DNA of 64,000 nt from Novosphingobium sp. 18050 (GCF_902706195.1 NZ_CACSJO010000024.1:1-64000); one strand, 5' to 3'; counted from the stretch's first letter, positions 25,494 through 34,363 are shown. A program made the numbers and translations. Notes: generated from the sequence alone by a model not told the origin.

Positions 25494-26885
25494 GTGCATA
25501 GGCCCTTCCCTTCTCCGCAGCTGCTCGCCGTGCTTGCACTGCTTCCCCTGACCGCCGGCTGCGCGGGCGTGACCCGCTCGCATTACGCCGCGCCTTCGGT
25601 CCCGGTCGCGGCCGGATGGGACGCCGCTCCGGTCGGCGATCCCGCCCGCGCAGGCGGGCCGTGGTGGAACGAATTTGCCGATCCCGCCCTCACCTCGCTG
25701 GTGGAGCAGGTGCTGGCGACCAACGCCGACCTTGCCGCGGCCGGCCTTCGCCTGAAACGCGCGCGCCTGTCGTCCGATCTGGCGCGGCAGGCATTGCTCC
25801 CCAGTTTCACGGCGGGGCTGTCCTCCAACGCCTCGAAGCCGCTGGAGGGCGGCGCATCGTGGACCAAAGGCAGCACCGGTTCGCTGGGCGCCTCGTGGGA
25901 GATCGACCTTTTCGGCAAGCTCGACGCGCAGGCAGACGCGGCGCGCTGGGAAGCGCAGGCCACCGCGCAGGATCTGGCCGGAACGCGGCTTTCGCTTATC
26001 AGCACCGCTGTGCAGGCCTGGTGGCAGCTGGGCTATGCCAACGAGCAGATCGCGCTGGGCGACCAGAGCATCGCCTATGTCAAGCGCGCGCTGGAACTGG
26101 TGCAGCGCCAGTATGACGCCGGCGCCGTATCCCGCGTGGAACTGCGCGATGCGCAGCAGTCGGTCGCATCGCAGGAAGCCGCGCAGACGCAGCTGGTGCA
26201 GGCCCGCGTCGAGGCGCTGAAAGCCCTCGCCGCGTTGCTGGATCGGCAGGGTTACGACGGCGAGGAACTGCGTGTCCTGCCCCAAAGCGCCCTGCCCGCC
26301 ATCGACGCAGGCGTGCCCGCCTCGCTGCTTGCGCGCCGGCCCGACCTTGCCGCCGCCGAACTGCGCGTGCGCGGAACGCTGGCGACCAGCGATGCCACCA
26401 CGGCAAGCTACTACCCCGGCTTCAGCCTGACCGGGGCGCTGGGAACGGCCAGTTCCTCGCTGCTCACGTTCTTCAGCAACCCCGCCGCCAGCCTCGGCGC
26501 GGCGCTGTCGTTGCCGGAACTGAACCCGGTCAAGGTGCGCCTCGCCACCGGCGTCGCCCGCACGGATTACGACATCGCCGTCCAGGCCTTCCGCCAGACC
26601 TTCTACGACGCCCTGCGCGATACCCAGATCAGCCTTTCCGCTCGCGACCAGTTCATCGCACAGGCCCGGTTCCTGGACGCCAACTACACCGCCGCCAAGG
26701 ACGCCGAGGCCCTGTACGAGCGCCAGTACCGCAATGGCCTCATAACCCTGCGCCTGTGGCTGGACGCGCAGGAACGCTTGCGCAGCGCGCGCAGCAGCCT
26801 GCTACAGAACCGCTACAACCAGCTGACTGCCCAAGTGCAGGTCTATCAGGCGCTGGGCGGGGGTACGGCGACCCCCGCCTCCTGA
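25494..26885 (+). CDS. NodT-family outer-membrane efflux lipoprotein
   Basis: TolC-like channel of 463 aa completing the MacAB tripartite pump. The signal peptide ends with the lipobox LTAGC (C23). OEP repeats contain GGPWWNEFADPALTSLVEQVL, the glycine-rich turn SLGASWEIDLFGKLDAQADAA, and ARRPDLAAAELRVRG. The start is GTG at 25494, 2 bp beyond the macB stop. The frame is open further upstream inside macB, but only this start yields a signal peptide. It is a different paralogue from the channel at 13161-14633. Confidence 0.92.
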   Translation: MHRPFPSPQLLAVLALLPLTAGCAGVTRSHYAAPSVPVAAGWDAAPVGDPARAGGPWWNEFADPALTSLVEQVLATNADLAAAGLRLKRARLSSDLARQALLPSFTAGLSSNASKPLEGGASWTKGSTGSLGASWEIDLFGKLDAQADAARWEAQATAQDLAGTRLSLISTAVQAWWQLGYANEQIALGDQSIAYVKRALELVQRQYDAGAVSRVELRDAQQSVASQEAAQTQLVQARVEALKALAALLDRQGYDGEELRVLPQSALPAIDAGVPASLLARRPDLAAAELRVRGTLATSDATTASYYPGFSLTGALGTASSSLLTFFSNPAASLGAALSLPELNPVKVRLATGVARTDYDIAVQAFRQTFYDALRDTQISLSARDQFIAQARFLDANYTAAKDAEALYERQYRNGLITLRLWLDAQERLRSARSSLLQNRYNQLTAQVQVYQALGGGTATPAS

Positions 26886-26886
26886 A

Positions 26887-26903
26887 GGCGCCAGTCAGGC
26901 GCC
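26887..26903. terminator. Short hairpin between convergent operons
   Basis: GGCGCC at 26887-26892 and 26898-26903 form a 6-bp stem with a 5-nt loop directly after the efflux channel stop and over the bdcA stop. Termination is plausible but weakly supported. Confidence 0.3.
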
Positions 26904-27608
26904 GAAGCCGCCGTCGATGGTGTGCATGGCGCCGGTGATGCCGCGCGCATCCGCGCTCACAAGATACGAAACAAAGCTCGCAACTTCCGCGCCGGTGCCG
27001 TGGCGCTTGATGGCCATGACGCTGTGCATCAGTTCGGCCATGGGGCCGTCGGCGGGATTCATTTCGGTGTCGGTCGGTCCGGGCTGGACGACGTTGACCG
27101 TGATTTCGCGCGGACCGAAATCACGCGCAAGCCCGCGCACCACGCCCTGCAAGGCCGACTTCGTCATCGCATAGGCGGCAAGGCCGGGGAACGGCATGCT
27201 GTCGCCGTTGACCGAGCCGATGAACACGATGCGCCCGCCTTCAGGCATGGTCCGCGCCGCCTCGACGGCGGCATGGTAGGGCGCGCGTACGTTCACGTCG
27301 ATCATGCGGTCGACCGCGTCGGCATCCAGTTCCAGCGGGTCACCAGCCACCAGCAGGCCCGCGTTGAACACCAGGATATCGGCCGGTCCGGCATCGCGCA
27401 CAGTCTTTATCAGGCCATCGCGATCGGCAGCGTCCGAACGGATCGCCGTGGTCCCGGTCTCCTGCGCCAGAACCTCGGCGGCTTGCTGAGAGCCTGCATA
27501 AGTGAAATCGACTTGCGCGCCGTCAGCCGCCAGTCTCTTTACGATAGCCGCACCAATGCCTCGGCTGCCGCCGATCACAAGTGCCTTCTTGCCTGCGATT
27601 CCTGCCAT
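26895..27608 (-). CDS. bdcA: BdcA-like short-chain dehydrogenase (biofilm dispersal protein)
   Basis: SDR-fold protein of 237 aa. It has the NAD(P) motif GGSRGIGAA, NAG (VFNAGLL), a catalytic Ser in GSVNGDSMP and Y-x-x-x-K in YAMTKS. From memory it matches E. coli BdcA (YjgI) almost block by block: FTYAGSQQAAEVLAQETG, VNVRAPYHAAVEAAR, VQPGPTDTEMNPADGPM and the C-terminal TGAMHTIDGGFGA. E. coli BdcA binds cyclic-di-GMP and promotes dispersal. The ATG at 27608 has AAGGA upstream. Its divergent partner is a BdcR-like TetR gene, the same arrangement as in E. coli, which strongly supports the name. A true reductase function remains possible. Confidence 0.85.
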   Translation of the reverse strand: MAGIAGKKALVIGGSRGIGAAIVKRLAADGAQVDFTYAGSQQAAEVLAQETGTTAIRSDAADRDGLIKTVRDAGPADILVFNAGLLVAGDPLELDADAVDRMIDVNVRAPYHAAVEAARTMPEGGRIVFIGSVNGDSMPFPGLAAYAMTKSALQGVVRGLARDFGPREITVNVVQPGPTDTEMNPADGPMAELMHSVMAIKRHGTGAEVASFVSYLVSADARGITGAMHTIDGGFGA

Positions 27609-27631
27609 GTCACATTCCTTGATAAATATTG

Positions 27632-27692
27632 AGTGACCGCTACATATATCTCGCCAAAAGGGTGTTCAAGAGGTATTTTGTAGTGACTGCTA
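27632..27692. promoter_or_regulatory. Repeated operator-like sites in the bdcA/bdcR intergenic region
   Basis: AGTGACCGCTA at 27632-27642 recurs as AGTGACTGCTA at 27682-27692, 50 bp away and in the same orientation, each weakly palindromic. One copy flanks the bdcA leader and the other covers the bdcR start codon, a good place for autorepression. Confidence 0.45.
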
Positions 27693-28273
27693 ATTTAATA
27701 TCGGGAAGGGGCAGGCCGCGCGGCTTCGATACCGAGCAGGCGCTGGCGACAGGTGAGGCGCTGTTCCACGAAAAGGGCTACGACGGCGTCGGCCTTGCCG
27801 CGCTGACCAGCGCCCTGGGCATCAAGCCGCCCAGCTTCTACGCCGCCTTCGGCAGCAAGGCTGCCTTCTTCGAGCGTGTCCTCCAGCGCTACAGTTCGGC
27901 GGCCACCCCAATCGAGGACCTTTTCGTACCCGGCCGCCCGCCCATCGATGCTCTGGCGCAGTTGCTATTGGGGTCAGCCCGCGACTACGCCGCCGATCCG
28001 GGGCGGCGCGGGTGCCTCGTACTGGAGGCCGCGCGCTCCTCCACAGATGCCGAAATCTGCCAGTTGGCTCGCACTGCCGCCCAGCACCCGCGCACCGCTA
28101 TTCGCGGTTTTCTGATGCAGTCGCACCCCGATGCGGCAGACGGCGTGACGGACATGGTGATCGCCACGATGTCCGGCATGTCCGCCGCCGCTCGGGAAGG
28201 CTGGGACGAAGAACGACTGTCCCGCGTCGCCCGCATTGCCTTGATGGGGATCGCGGCGGAACTGGGTGATTAA
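27683..28273 (+). CDS. bdcR: BdcR-like TetR family regulator
   Basis: TetR repressor of 196 aa. The basic GRGRPRGFD leader is followed by an HTH with ALFHEKGYDGVGLAALTSALGIKPPSFYAAFGSKAAFF, and the C-terminal half contains CLVLEAARSS and VIATMSGMSAAAREGW. These blocks parallel E. coli BdcR (YjgJ), including SLYAAFGSK- and MSGLSAMAREG-like stretches. The start is GTG 27683, 9 nt after AAGAGG. A TTG at 27629 would place the first repeat inside the coding region. It is divergent from bdcA and presumably represses it. The inducing signal is not known. Confidence 0.82.
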   Translation: MTANLISGRGRPRGFDTEQALATGEALFHEKGYDGVGLAALTSALGIKPPSFYAAFGSKAAFFERVLQRYSSAATPIEDLFVPGRPPIDALAQLLLGSARDYAADPGRRGCLVLEAARSSTDAEICQLARTAAQHPRTAIRGFLMQSHPDAADGVTDMVIATMSGMSAAAREGWDEERLSRVARIALMGIAAELGD

Positions 28274-28277
28274 CTAT

Positions 28278-28330
28278 GGGCCCGATTAACGCTGCGATAG
28301 TGCAAACCGGATCGAGGCGTTAAACGGCCC
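28278..28330. repeat. Inverted repeat between bdcR and the DUF2520 gene
   Basis: GGGCCCGATTAACGC (28278-28292) is nearly complementary to GCGTTAAACGGCCC (28317-28330), with a 24-nt loop. It fills the gap after the bdcR stop and ends 3 bp before the next ATG. It could be a bdcR terminator or an operator for the downstream gene. Confidence 0.4.
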
Positions 28331-28332
28331 GC

Positions 28333-29217
28333 ATGATACACCCCTCCCCCCTCCGGCAGATCGGCATAATCGGCACAGGCAGGGTGGCACGCGCCATGGC
28401 ACTGGCCCTTGGCAAACAAGACGCCGCGCCGCCGATGTTCTGGGGCCGCACACGCGCGGCAGTGGACGAGGCGACCACACAGATCGGTCAAGGCACGGCA
28501 GCGGACAGCCTCACCGCGCTTGTGCAGGCCTGCGATATCGCCGTGATTGCGGTGGCGGACGATGCGATCGCGGCTGTTGTTGAAGCGCTGGCTGAGGCCG
28601 GGCAGCTGGACCACGCCCCCCTCGTCTTCCACGTCAGCGGCAGCAGCGGCACGGCGATCCTTTCCGCCCTGCGCGGCAATGGCGCGCTGACGGCGGCGAT
28701 ACATCCGGCCATGACCTTCACCGGCGATCCGCACCTTGAAGTGCTCCGCATGGCCGGGGCAAGTTTCGCCGTCACCGGCGCGAATGCCGAAGCGGTGGCC
28801 CGGGCCCATGCGCTTGTCGAAAAGCTGGGCGGGGTCCCGGTCGACGTGGCCGAAGCGCAGCGCACGCTCTATCACGCGGCCCTGTGCCACGCGGCCAATC
28901 ACCTCGTCACGCTGATCGCAGGAGCATCAGGCGCCTTGCGGGCGGCCGGAGCGGAAAAGCCGGGAGACCTCCTGGCCCCGCTGGTACGCGCGGCGCTGGA
29001 GAATACGCTCCAACGCGGTATCGGCGCCTTGTCAGGGCCGGTGCTGCGCGGCGACGCGGGCACCGTCGGCGCTCATCTCACAGCGATCGAGGCGGGCTAC
29101 CCTCAAATGCTGGCACCCTATCGCGCCATGGCGCTGGCAACCGTCGAGGAACTCGCACGGAAGGACCCATCAGCACACCCTGTACAAATACGCGAGGTTC
29201 TGGCTCGCACGACCTGA
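28333..29217 (+). CDS. Rossmann-fold DUF2520 oxidoreductase-like protein
   Basis: Predicted NAD(P)-binding protein of 294 aa. The N-terminal Rossmann domain starts IGIIGTGRVARAMALALG, followed by WGRTRAAVDEA, DIAVIAVADDAI and VFHVSGSSG. The C-terminal DUF2520 helical domain contains HPAMTFTG, LYHAALCHAANHLVTL and the closing helices. The architecture resembles F420/NADP reductases and 6-phosphogluconate dehydrogenase relatives. No substrate is established for the family. The ATG at 28333 begins the domain directly. It has the same direction as bdcR but is separated by an inverted repeat. It is convergent with the glycosidase gene. Confidence 0.85.
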   Translation: MIHPSPLRQIGIIGTGRVARAMALALGKQDAAPPMFWGRTRAAVDEATTQIGQGTAADSLTALVQACDIAVIAVADDAIAAVVEALAEAGQLDHAPLVFHVSGSSGTAILSALRGNGALTAAIHPAMTFTGDPHLEVLRMAGASFAVTGANAEAVARAHALVEKLGGVPVDVAEAQRTLYHAALCHAANHLVTLIAGASGALRAAGAEKPGDLLAPLVRAALENTLQRGIGALSGPVLRGDAGTVGAHLTAIEAGYPQMLAPYRAMALATVEELARKDPSAHPVQIREVLARTT

Positions 29218-29255
29218 ACGCTTGCAACAAGGCCCAGATCGAAACCACGACGTCT

Positions 29256-31319
29256 TTAACGGGCGAAGGCTTTCACTTCAGCCAGTCGGATCGCGCGGCC
29301 CGGCTGCGGGGTCATGGTCACGCGGATACGGTCGGTGCCCAGCGTTGGCCAGCGGACCTGCGTGATGCCGTTGGCAAGCGCCGCCACCGGTGTGCCGAGC
29401 TTGTTCCAGCGGCCGTCGCGCCATGCTTCTACCGTGACGTTGCGCGGCGCCGCGAACTGCTTGCCGTCGGCGAAGAAGGCCAGTTCGGCGCGCCCCAGCG
29501 TGACCATCTTGCCGAAGTCCAGTGCATACCACTGCGGCTTCGACGAAACGGCCGAATCCCAACCGTTGGGCAGTTCCGGGTAGAACCACGCGCGGCCGTC
29601 GACGGCGTCGTGCAGCTTCTCCGCATCGGTGCCGGACGAGGCGCTCGGCTTCGGGAAGCCGCTGCGCACCAGTTGCACCGCAAGGTTCACCTCGCGCACG
29701 ATGGGCGCATTGGCCTTGCGCGGCACCGCTACTTCCAGGCGCCCGAGATCGGCGCGGCGGGCGACTTCGCGGCCGTCCACCTCGATGGCGAGGCCCTTGC
29801 CCCGGCCGTAATGCGCGCCGTCCACATCCCACGTCACAGAGACTTCGTGGCCGTGATAGGGCACTCGCTCGGCCCGAAACCAGGCCAGCGCTTGCGGATC
29901 GCCGGCGGCGGGGAGCAGCGGCTTCACTTCCAGCACGTCGTCCGCGCGGGGGCGGATTCCGACTACGCCGGACAGGATCAGGTCGTTGTAGCCCGAGTGG
30001 AAATAGTGGTGGCTGCGGTCTAGCCCGACGATCGGCTTGCCGGTTTCGGGATCGTAGTCCTCCTCCAGATCCAGGCGCTCGTCGGCGCCGGTGCCCTGAT
30101 AATGCATCTGGGTGTAGAGGCGAAGCTGCTGCATCCAGTCACTGCGGGTGACAGAGCCGCGCTCGTCGTAGTGGTCGAGCAGGTTGGCCATGCCGGTCAG
30201 GACCTGCGTGGTCTGGTAGGGCCAGATCGGACCGTTCCACTGGCATTCGCGCGCATCGCCCAGATAGCGGTACTGCCGCATGTAGTATTCGTAATTCTTC
30301 TCCACCGTGCGCATCCCGGCCTTGCCGGCAAGCGACTGCGCATCGAGCAGGTGGTTCCACGCCTTCGAATACTTCGCCTCGTCCGGGACAAGGTCGAACA
30401 TCCACGGCAGGTAGCCGACCAGTTCGCGGTTGCGGATCGGGTCCCAGTATTTGACGTGCTCGTTGGTGATCTGGTGGCGGTCGGTGAAATGGCCCAGCGC
30501 CGGGTTCCACAGGTCCGCCAGAACGCGGGTGCGCAGAGCCTCGGCGCGGGCGGTATATTCCTTCGCCATCGCCGTATCGCCAGCCATCTGCGCCATGCGC
30601 GACAGAGCGCGGGCGTTGGCGAACATGTAGCTGTTGACCGAAGGGCGGAACGAATCCCCGCCCCGGAAGCCATCCTTGCCGCCCGATGCATCGATCGAGG
30701 AGACAGTATACTCGGTCGCATCCAGCAGCGGCTCGACGAAGTAGAGCCCCTTGTCGAAGTCGAACTTCTCGTCCCACAGACGGTAGATGTGGCGCATCGT
30801 CTTCAGATGAGCGAGCAGCGCATCGCGGTCACCGTCGACAAGATATCGGCCCCAGACCGAGTCCGCCATGTGATCGGTGAAATGGCGGTCGTTGCCGCCC
30901 TCGTACATAAAATCGACGTAGTCAGCGGTGAAGCGCCGGTCGTTCAGCCAGCGCCCTTCGGCAATGTGGAAACCGCTGGCGTCATTGAGGCTCGCGTAAG
31001 GTTCGCGCTGCCAGTCGACATCGTCAGCGAATTCGGTGGTGACATACCCTTGCGCACCAAGATCGCGCTGGTGTGCGCGGAACAGGCCCCAGCGGTAGTA
31101 GTAAACCGCATCGATCTTCGCATCGGCGGATTCGAAGAAGGGGATGCGGCCCTCATACCAGGCGGCGTCGTTACCATAACGCGCCCTGGCAATGGCGGGG
31201 ATATCGAGCGCGGCGGGCTTTGCCGCTGCGGTGGATTTTTCAGACGCGGGCATGGGCGGGCTGGCCGCCGTTGCAAGAAGCGCCGCGACGGCAAGAAATT
31301 TCCGCATTTTTCCGCGCAT
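29256..31319 (-). CDS. Exported (alpha/alpha)6 glycoside hydrolase with C-terminal F5/8-type domain
   Basis: Exported protein of 687 aa; signal peptide about 1-27. The main domain (about 45-560) is an (alpha/alpha)6-toroid glycosidase of the MGH1/GH63/GH142-like kind, with YYYRWGLFRAHQRD, AEGRWLNDRRFTADYVDF, GGDSFRPSVNSYMFANA, and ECQWNGPIWPYQTTQVLTGMANLL before a His-rich HHYFHSGYNDLI. The tail (about 565-687) resembles an F5/8 type C (CBM32-like) module (WYALDFGKMVTLGRAEL). The ATG at 31319 follows AAGGGG. It is last in line after the arabinan TonB receptor (139-bp gap), so a side-chain or beta-arabinosidase role is inferred. Exact family and substrate are not determined. Confidence 0.75.
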   Translation of the reverse strand: MRGKMRKFLAVAALLATAASPPMPASEKSTAAAKPAALDIPAIARARYGNDAAWYEGRIPFFESADAKIDAVYYYRWGLFRAHQRDLGAQGYVTTEFADDVDWQREPYASLNDASGFHIAEGRWLNDRRFTADYVDFMYEGGNDRHFTDHMADSVWGRYLVDGDRDALLAHLKTMRHIYRLWDEKFDFDKGLYFVEPLLDATEYTVSSIDASGGKDGFRGGDSFRPSVNSYMFANARALSRMAQMAGDTAMAKEYTARAEALRTRVLADLWNPALGHFTDRHQITNEHVKYWDPIRNRELVGYLPWMFDLVPDEAKYSKAWNHLLDAQSLAGKAGMRTVEKNYEYYMRQYRYLGDARECQWNGPIWPYQTTQVLTGMANLLDHYDERGSVTRSDWMQQLRLYTQMHYQGTGADERLDLEEDYDPETGKPIVGLDRSHHYFHSGYNDLILSGVVGIRPRADDVLEVKPLLPAAGDPQALAWFRAERVPYHGHEVSVTWDVDGAHYGRGKGLAIEVDGREVARRADLGRLEVAVPRKANAPIVREVNLAVQLVRSGFPKPSASSGTDAEKLHDAVDGRAWFYPELPNGWDSAVSSKPQWYALDFGKMVTLGRAELAFFADGKQFAAPRNVTVEAWRDGRWNKLGTPVAALANGITQVRWPTLGTDRIRVTMTPQPGRAIRLAEVKAFAR

Positions 31320-31458
31320 CGTTACCCCTTCAGGTGAGCGGCAGTAAGTGGGGCGGCCGGCCCCCCGGGGATGTTGGGAGAGGAAGGAACCCCGGAAAGA
31401 ACGGCCGCCCGTGGGGAGAGCTGCGACGGAATGGCAATAACGCCGCAGCCTGCCCCGA

Positions 31459-34287
31459 TCAGTCGAACTTGAAGCGCACACCCACCGCGAACGTGCGGTC
31501 GATCAGCAGCGTGCTGGAGTTGAACTGCTGCGGATTACCGACATCGCCGAACTTGTAGTAGTTCTGCTGCTTCGCCTTGGTGAGGTTCACCGCGTCGAAG
31601 GTGATGCCGATGTCCTTGTTGACGTTGAGGGTCAGCTGCAGGTCGAGGCTCTTTTCAGGCGCGCGCCAGAAGCCGATCGGGTTCGCGAAGGAGCGGCCCT
31701 CGTTGCTCTGGAGGAAGCCCTTGCGCCACACATAGGACAGGCGGGCACCGATCGGGCCGCTGTCGTAGGCGAGCGTGGCGTTGTACGAGAGCTTCGACAC
31801 GCCGAAGAAGGCGGACTTGGTGGAGCCGGTGATCGCGCCGTTCGTGTCTACGACCGGAATGGTCTGCTCGGAGTCGAGGATCGTGGCGCTGCCGGTGAAG
31901 CCAAGGCCGTTCAGCGGACCGGGCAGATAGGTCGGGAAGTAGGTCAGGCCCAGTTCCACACCCTTCAGCACGCCGTCCGAAGCATTCACCGGACGGGTGA
32001 TGTTGAAGATCTCGGTGTAGGTCTCATTACGCGGCAGGTAGTTGTTCGGGATAATCTCCCGCGCAGTCAGAGGAACGACCAGACCGCTGATCTCGCGGCG
32101 GAAGGCCGTCGCGTAGATCGCGCTGTTGCGCTCGAAGTACCATTCAACGGCCACGTCGATGTTCTTCGAATGCGTCGCACCCAGGTTTGCGTTACCCGCG
32201 CTGCCGGAGCCGAAGCCGATGCGCGACAGGTCACCCGTGAGCGAGACGTTAGGGTTCAGGTCGCCGAAGGCCGGACGGCGCAGCGTCTCGCCGTAGTTGA
32301 AACGGATGCGCAGGTTGTCGGTGATGCCGTAGCGCGCGGTGAACGAGGGCAGGAACTTCGACGACCCGGTCGAAACCGTGGTGCGGGCGAAGTTGTTACC
32401 GCGATCGAAGTAGTCGTAATCGGTATCGATCGACACATAGCGCACGCCTGCCTGCAGCTGCAGCGGACGTCCGAACAGCTCGATCTCGCCGTCGGCCATG
32501 ATGTAAGCTGCGGTGTTGATCTCGCCGATGCCGAAAACGTGGCCGAAAGTCAGCTGGTCGGAGAGCAGCAGGCCCGAATTGACCGACTGGTACAGAGTGC
32601 GAACCGCGTCCCTGTCCATGCTGCGCGGGTCGGCCAGCACCCAGCTGGTCGGAATGTCCGCGCGGCCATCGAAGAAGCCGCTGTTGGTGAACGGGGTGCC
32701 CTGGCTGAACTGGTCGAGGGTGATGCCCAGACCGCCCGCGCCCTGATCGCGCACGTAGTTGTCGGCCTTGCGATCATCGTAGCGGAAGCCCGCCTTGATG
32801 CGGCGCAGGAAGCCTTCGTCCCACTCATGCTCGCCGTCGAGCATCACGGTCAGCGCGCTGCCGGTGTTCTTGGTGCCGCTGTCGAACAGGTTCCCCACTG
32901 TCCACGCCGAAGCGTCGGTCAGGACGCCCTGGTTGCCAAAGCTGTAGGAGGGCAGGCCGCCGCCGGCGTTGAAATCGACGTCGATGTCGAGCGGGCCGCG
33001 GTCGGTGCGGATGGCGAAGAACGAAGTCTCGTTCTTGCTGTCCTGATAGGCGATATCGGCCGTGATCTTGCCGCGATCACCCACGTCCCACTTCGCGTTG
33101 AAGGCGTAGACGTAGCTGTCGGTCTTGTTGGTGGCGGTGTCGCCGCTGTTGAAGCCGGCGACGGAGCCAGCCTGACGCGACTTGATGATGTTGGTGCCGT
33201 CGTACAGTTCGAAGGTCGAACCGGGGTTGTCCCCAAGGTCACCCCACCAGTCGACGAAGCTAAAGTTCAGGCTGTTGAAGGTCTTGCCGCGGAAGCCGGT
33301 GTAGAAGACCTCTGCCGTGTAGACCGAACGGTCATTCGGCGCCCACTGCAACGCAGCGTTGATGGCGCGGCGCTTACGCTCGCCGTAAAGGTCCGAGGCG
33401 ATGACCGCATCGCGCGACAGGTAGTACGGCGTATCGACGCCGTTGATGTTCAGCGTGGAGCCGGGCGCGGTAGGCAGGCCGGCATCGAGACCCGGCGTCC
33501 AGTTCTGGTTGCGGTCGCCCGGGAAGATGCGCTCAAGCGGGGTCAGGCCGCTGCCGGCAGTGGGGTTTTCAGTGGCGAACGGCACCATGGCGCCGGCCTG
33601 AAGGTTCTGGTTGCGGAACTGGGCCTTGGTGTAGCTGGCGTTCACCAGGAAGCCGATGTCGCCGATGCCGGTTTCCCAGCGATCGCTGACGAGCAGCGCG
33701 CCATTGGGGTTCGCCTTGTCGGCCAGTTCGCTGTAGACACCGCGCACGAGACCCGAAACCGTAAAGCCGTCGAAGTCGAACGGACGCCGGGTCTGCACGT
33801 CGATCTGGCCGGCAAGACCGGTCTCGATCTGGTCGGCAGAGCGGGTCTTGTAGACGTCGATCTTCTTGACGAGGTTCGCCGAGATATCCTGCAGCGCGAA
33901 CGAAGTGCCCGCAGCGGTGAAGATGTTGCGGCCGTTCAGCGTGGTCAGCGGATCGGTCAGGCCGCGGATCGTGATCGTCGCGGCTTCACCGCCGGCACGG
34001 TCGGTGACCTGGATGCCGGTGACGCGCTGCAGCGCCTCGACGACGTTGTTGTCGGGCAGCTTGCCTACGTCTTCGGCCACGATCGAGTCGACGATCTGGA
34101 CATTGTCCTTACGGGCATTGATGGCGCCCACGATCGAAGCACGTACGCCGGTAACGATGATGTCTTCTGCCGTCGCAGAGCCGTCTCCGACAGCCTCCTG
34201 AGGAGCAACTTCCTGTGCATGGGAGATGCCCGACAGAGCCAGAGCGAAAACGGATACAGTGCAGAATGCAAATGGCTTGAGCGCCAT
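31459..34287 (-). CDS. TonB-dependent receptor for arabinan oligosaccharides (inferred)
   Basis: Outer-membrane receptor of 942 aa, of the Xanthomonas/Caulobacter carbohydrate type. Signal peptide about 1-24 (ISHAQ), TonB-box-like DIIVTGVRASI, plug domain with IVAEDVGKLPDNNVVEALQ, ATITIRGL and LNGRNIFTAAG, then a long barrel ending RTFAVGVRFKFD. GGGAGGG lies 8 nt before the ATG. It is flanked by two GH43 enzymes, a GH51 and an (alpha/alpha)6 glycosidase, and two FadR-type palindromes lie in its promoter, so the ligand is inferred to be arabino-oligosaccharide. There is no SusD partner, as is usual in Proteobacteria. Confidence 0.9.
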   Translation of the reverse strand: MALKPFAFCTVSVFALALSGISHAQEVAPQEAVGDGSATAEDIIVTGVRASIVGAINARKDNVQIVDSIVAEDVGKLPDNNVVEALQRVTGIQVTDRAGGEAATITIRGLTDPLTTLNGRNIFTAAGTSFALQDISANLVKKIDVYKTRSADQIETGLAGQIDVQTRRPFDFDGFTVSGLVRGVYSELADKANPNGALLVSDRWETGIGDIGFLVNASYTKAQFRNQNLQAGAMVPFATENPTAGSGLTPLERIFPGDRNQNWTPGLDAGLPTAPGSTLNINGVDTPYYLSRDAVIASDLYGERKRRAINAALQWAPNDRSVYTAEVFYTGFRGKTFNSLNFSFVDWWGDLGDNPGSTFELYDGTNIIKSRQAGSVAGFNSGDTATNKTDSYVYAFNAKWDVGDRGKITADIAYQDSKNETSFFAIRTDRGPLDIDVDFNAGGGLPSYSFGNQGVLTDASAWTVGNLFDSGTKNTGSALTVMLDGEHEWDEGFLRRIKAGFRYDDRKADNYVRDQGAGGLGITLDQFSQGTPFTNSGFFDGRADIPTSWVLADPRSMDRDAVRTLYQSVNSGLLLSDQLTFGHVFGIGEINTAAYIMADGEIELFGRPLQLQAGVRYVSIDTDYDYFDRGNNFARTTVSTGSSKFLPSFTARYGITDNLRIRFNYGETLRRPAFGDLNPNVSLTGDLSRIGFGSGSAGNANLGATHSKNIDVAVEWYFERNSAIYATAFRREISGLVVPLTAREIIPNNYLPRNETYTEIFNITRPVNASDGVLKGVELGLTYFPTYLPGPLNGLGFTGSATILDSEQTIPVVDTNGAITGSTKSAFFGVSKLSYNATLAYDSGPIGARLSYVWRKGFLQSNEGRSFANPIGFWRAPEKSLDLQLTLNVNKDIGITFDAVNLTKAKQQNYYKFGDVGNPQQFNSSTLLIDRTFAVGVRFKFD

Positions 34288-34334
34288 ATATCAACCCTCC
34301 CAGTTGGGGCTGGCCGATACCATGCCCCGCAAAT

Positions 34335-34363
34335 TACTCGGACTAGTTATTAGTCGGACTAAT
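34335..34363. promoter_or_regulatory. Tandem FadR/GntR-type operators before the TonB receptor
   Basis: ATTAGTCGGACTAAT (34349-34363) is a perfect 15-bp palindrome fitting the FadR-subfamily consensus TNGTNNNACNA. A degenerate copy, TACTCGGACTA, sits at 34335-34345, centres 16 bp apart. They lie about 50-75 bp before the receptor ATG. Confidence 0.65.

Noticed and set aside
30102..31337. A 411-codon open frame on the plus strand opposite the glycosidase
   Set aside because: It is antisense to a gene with signal peptide and domain structure. The composition is typical of a shadow frame.
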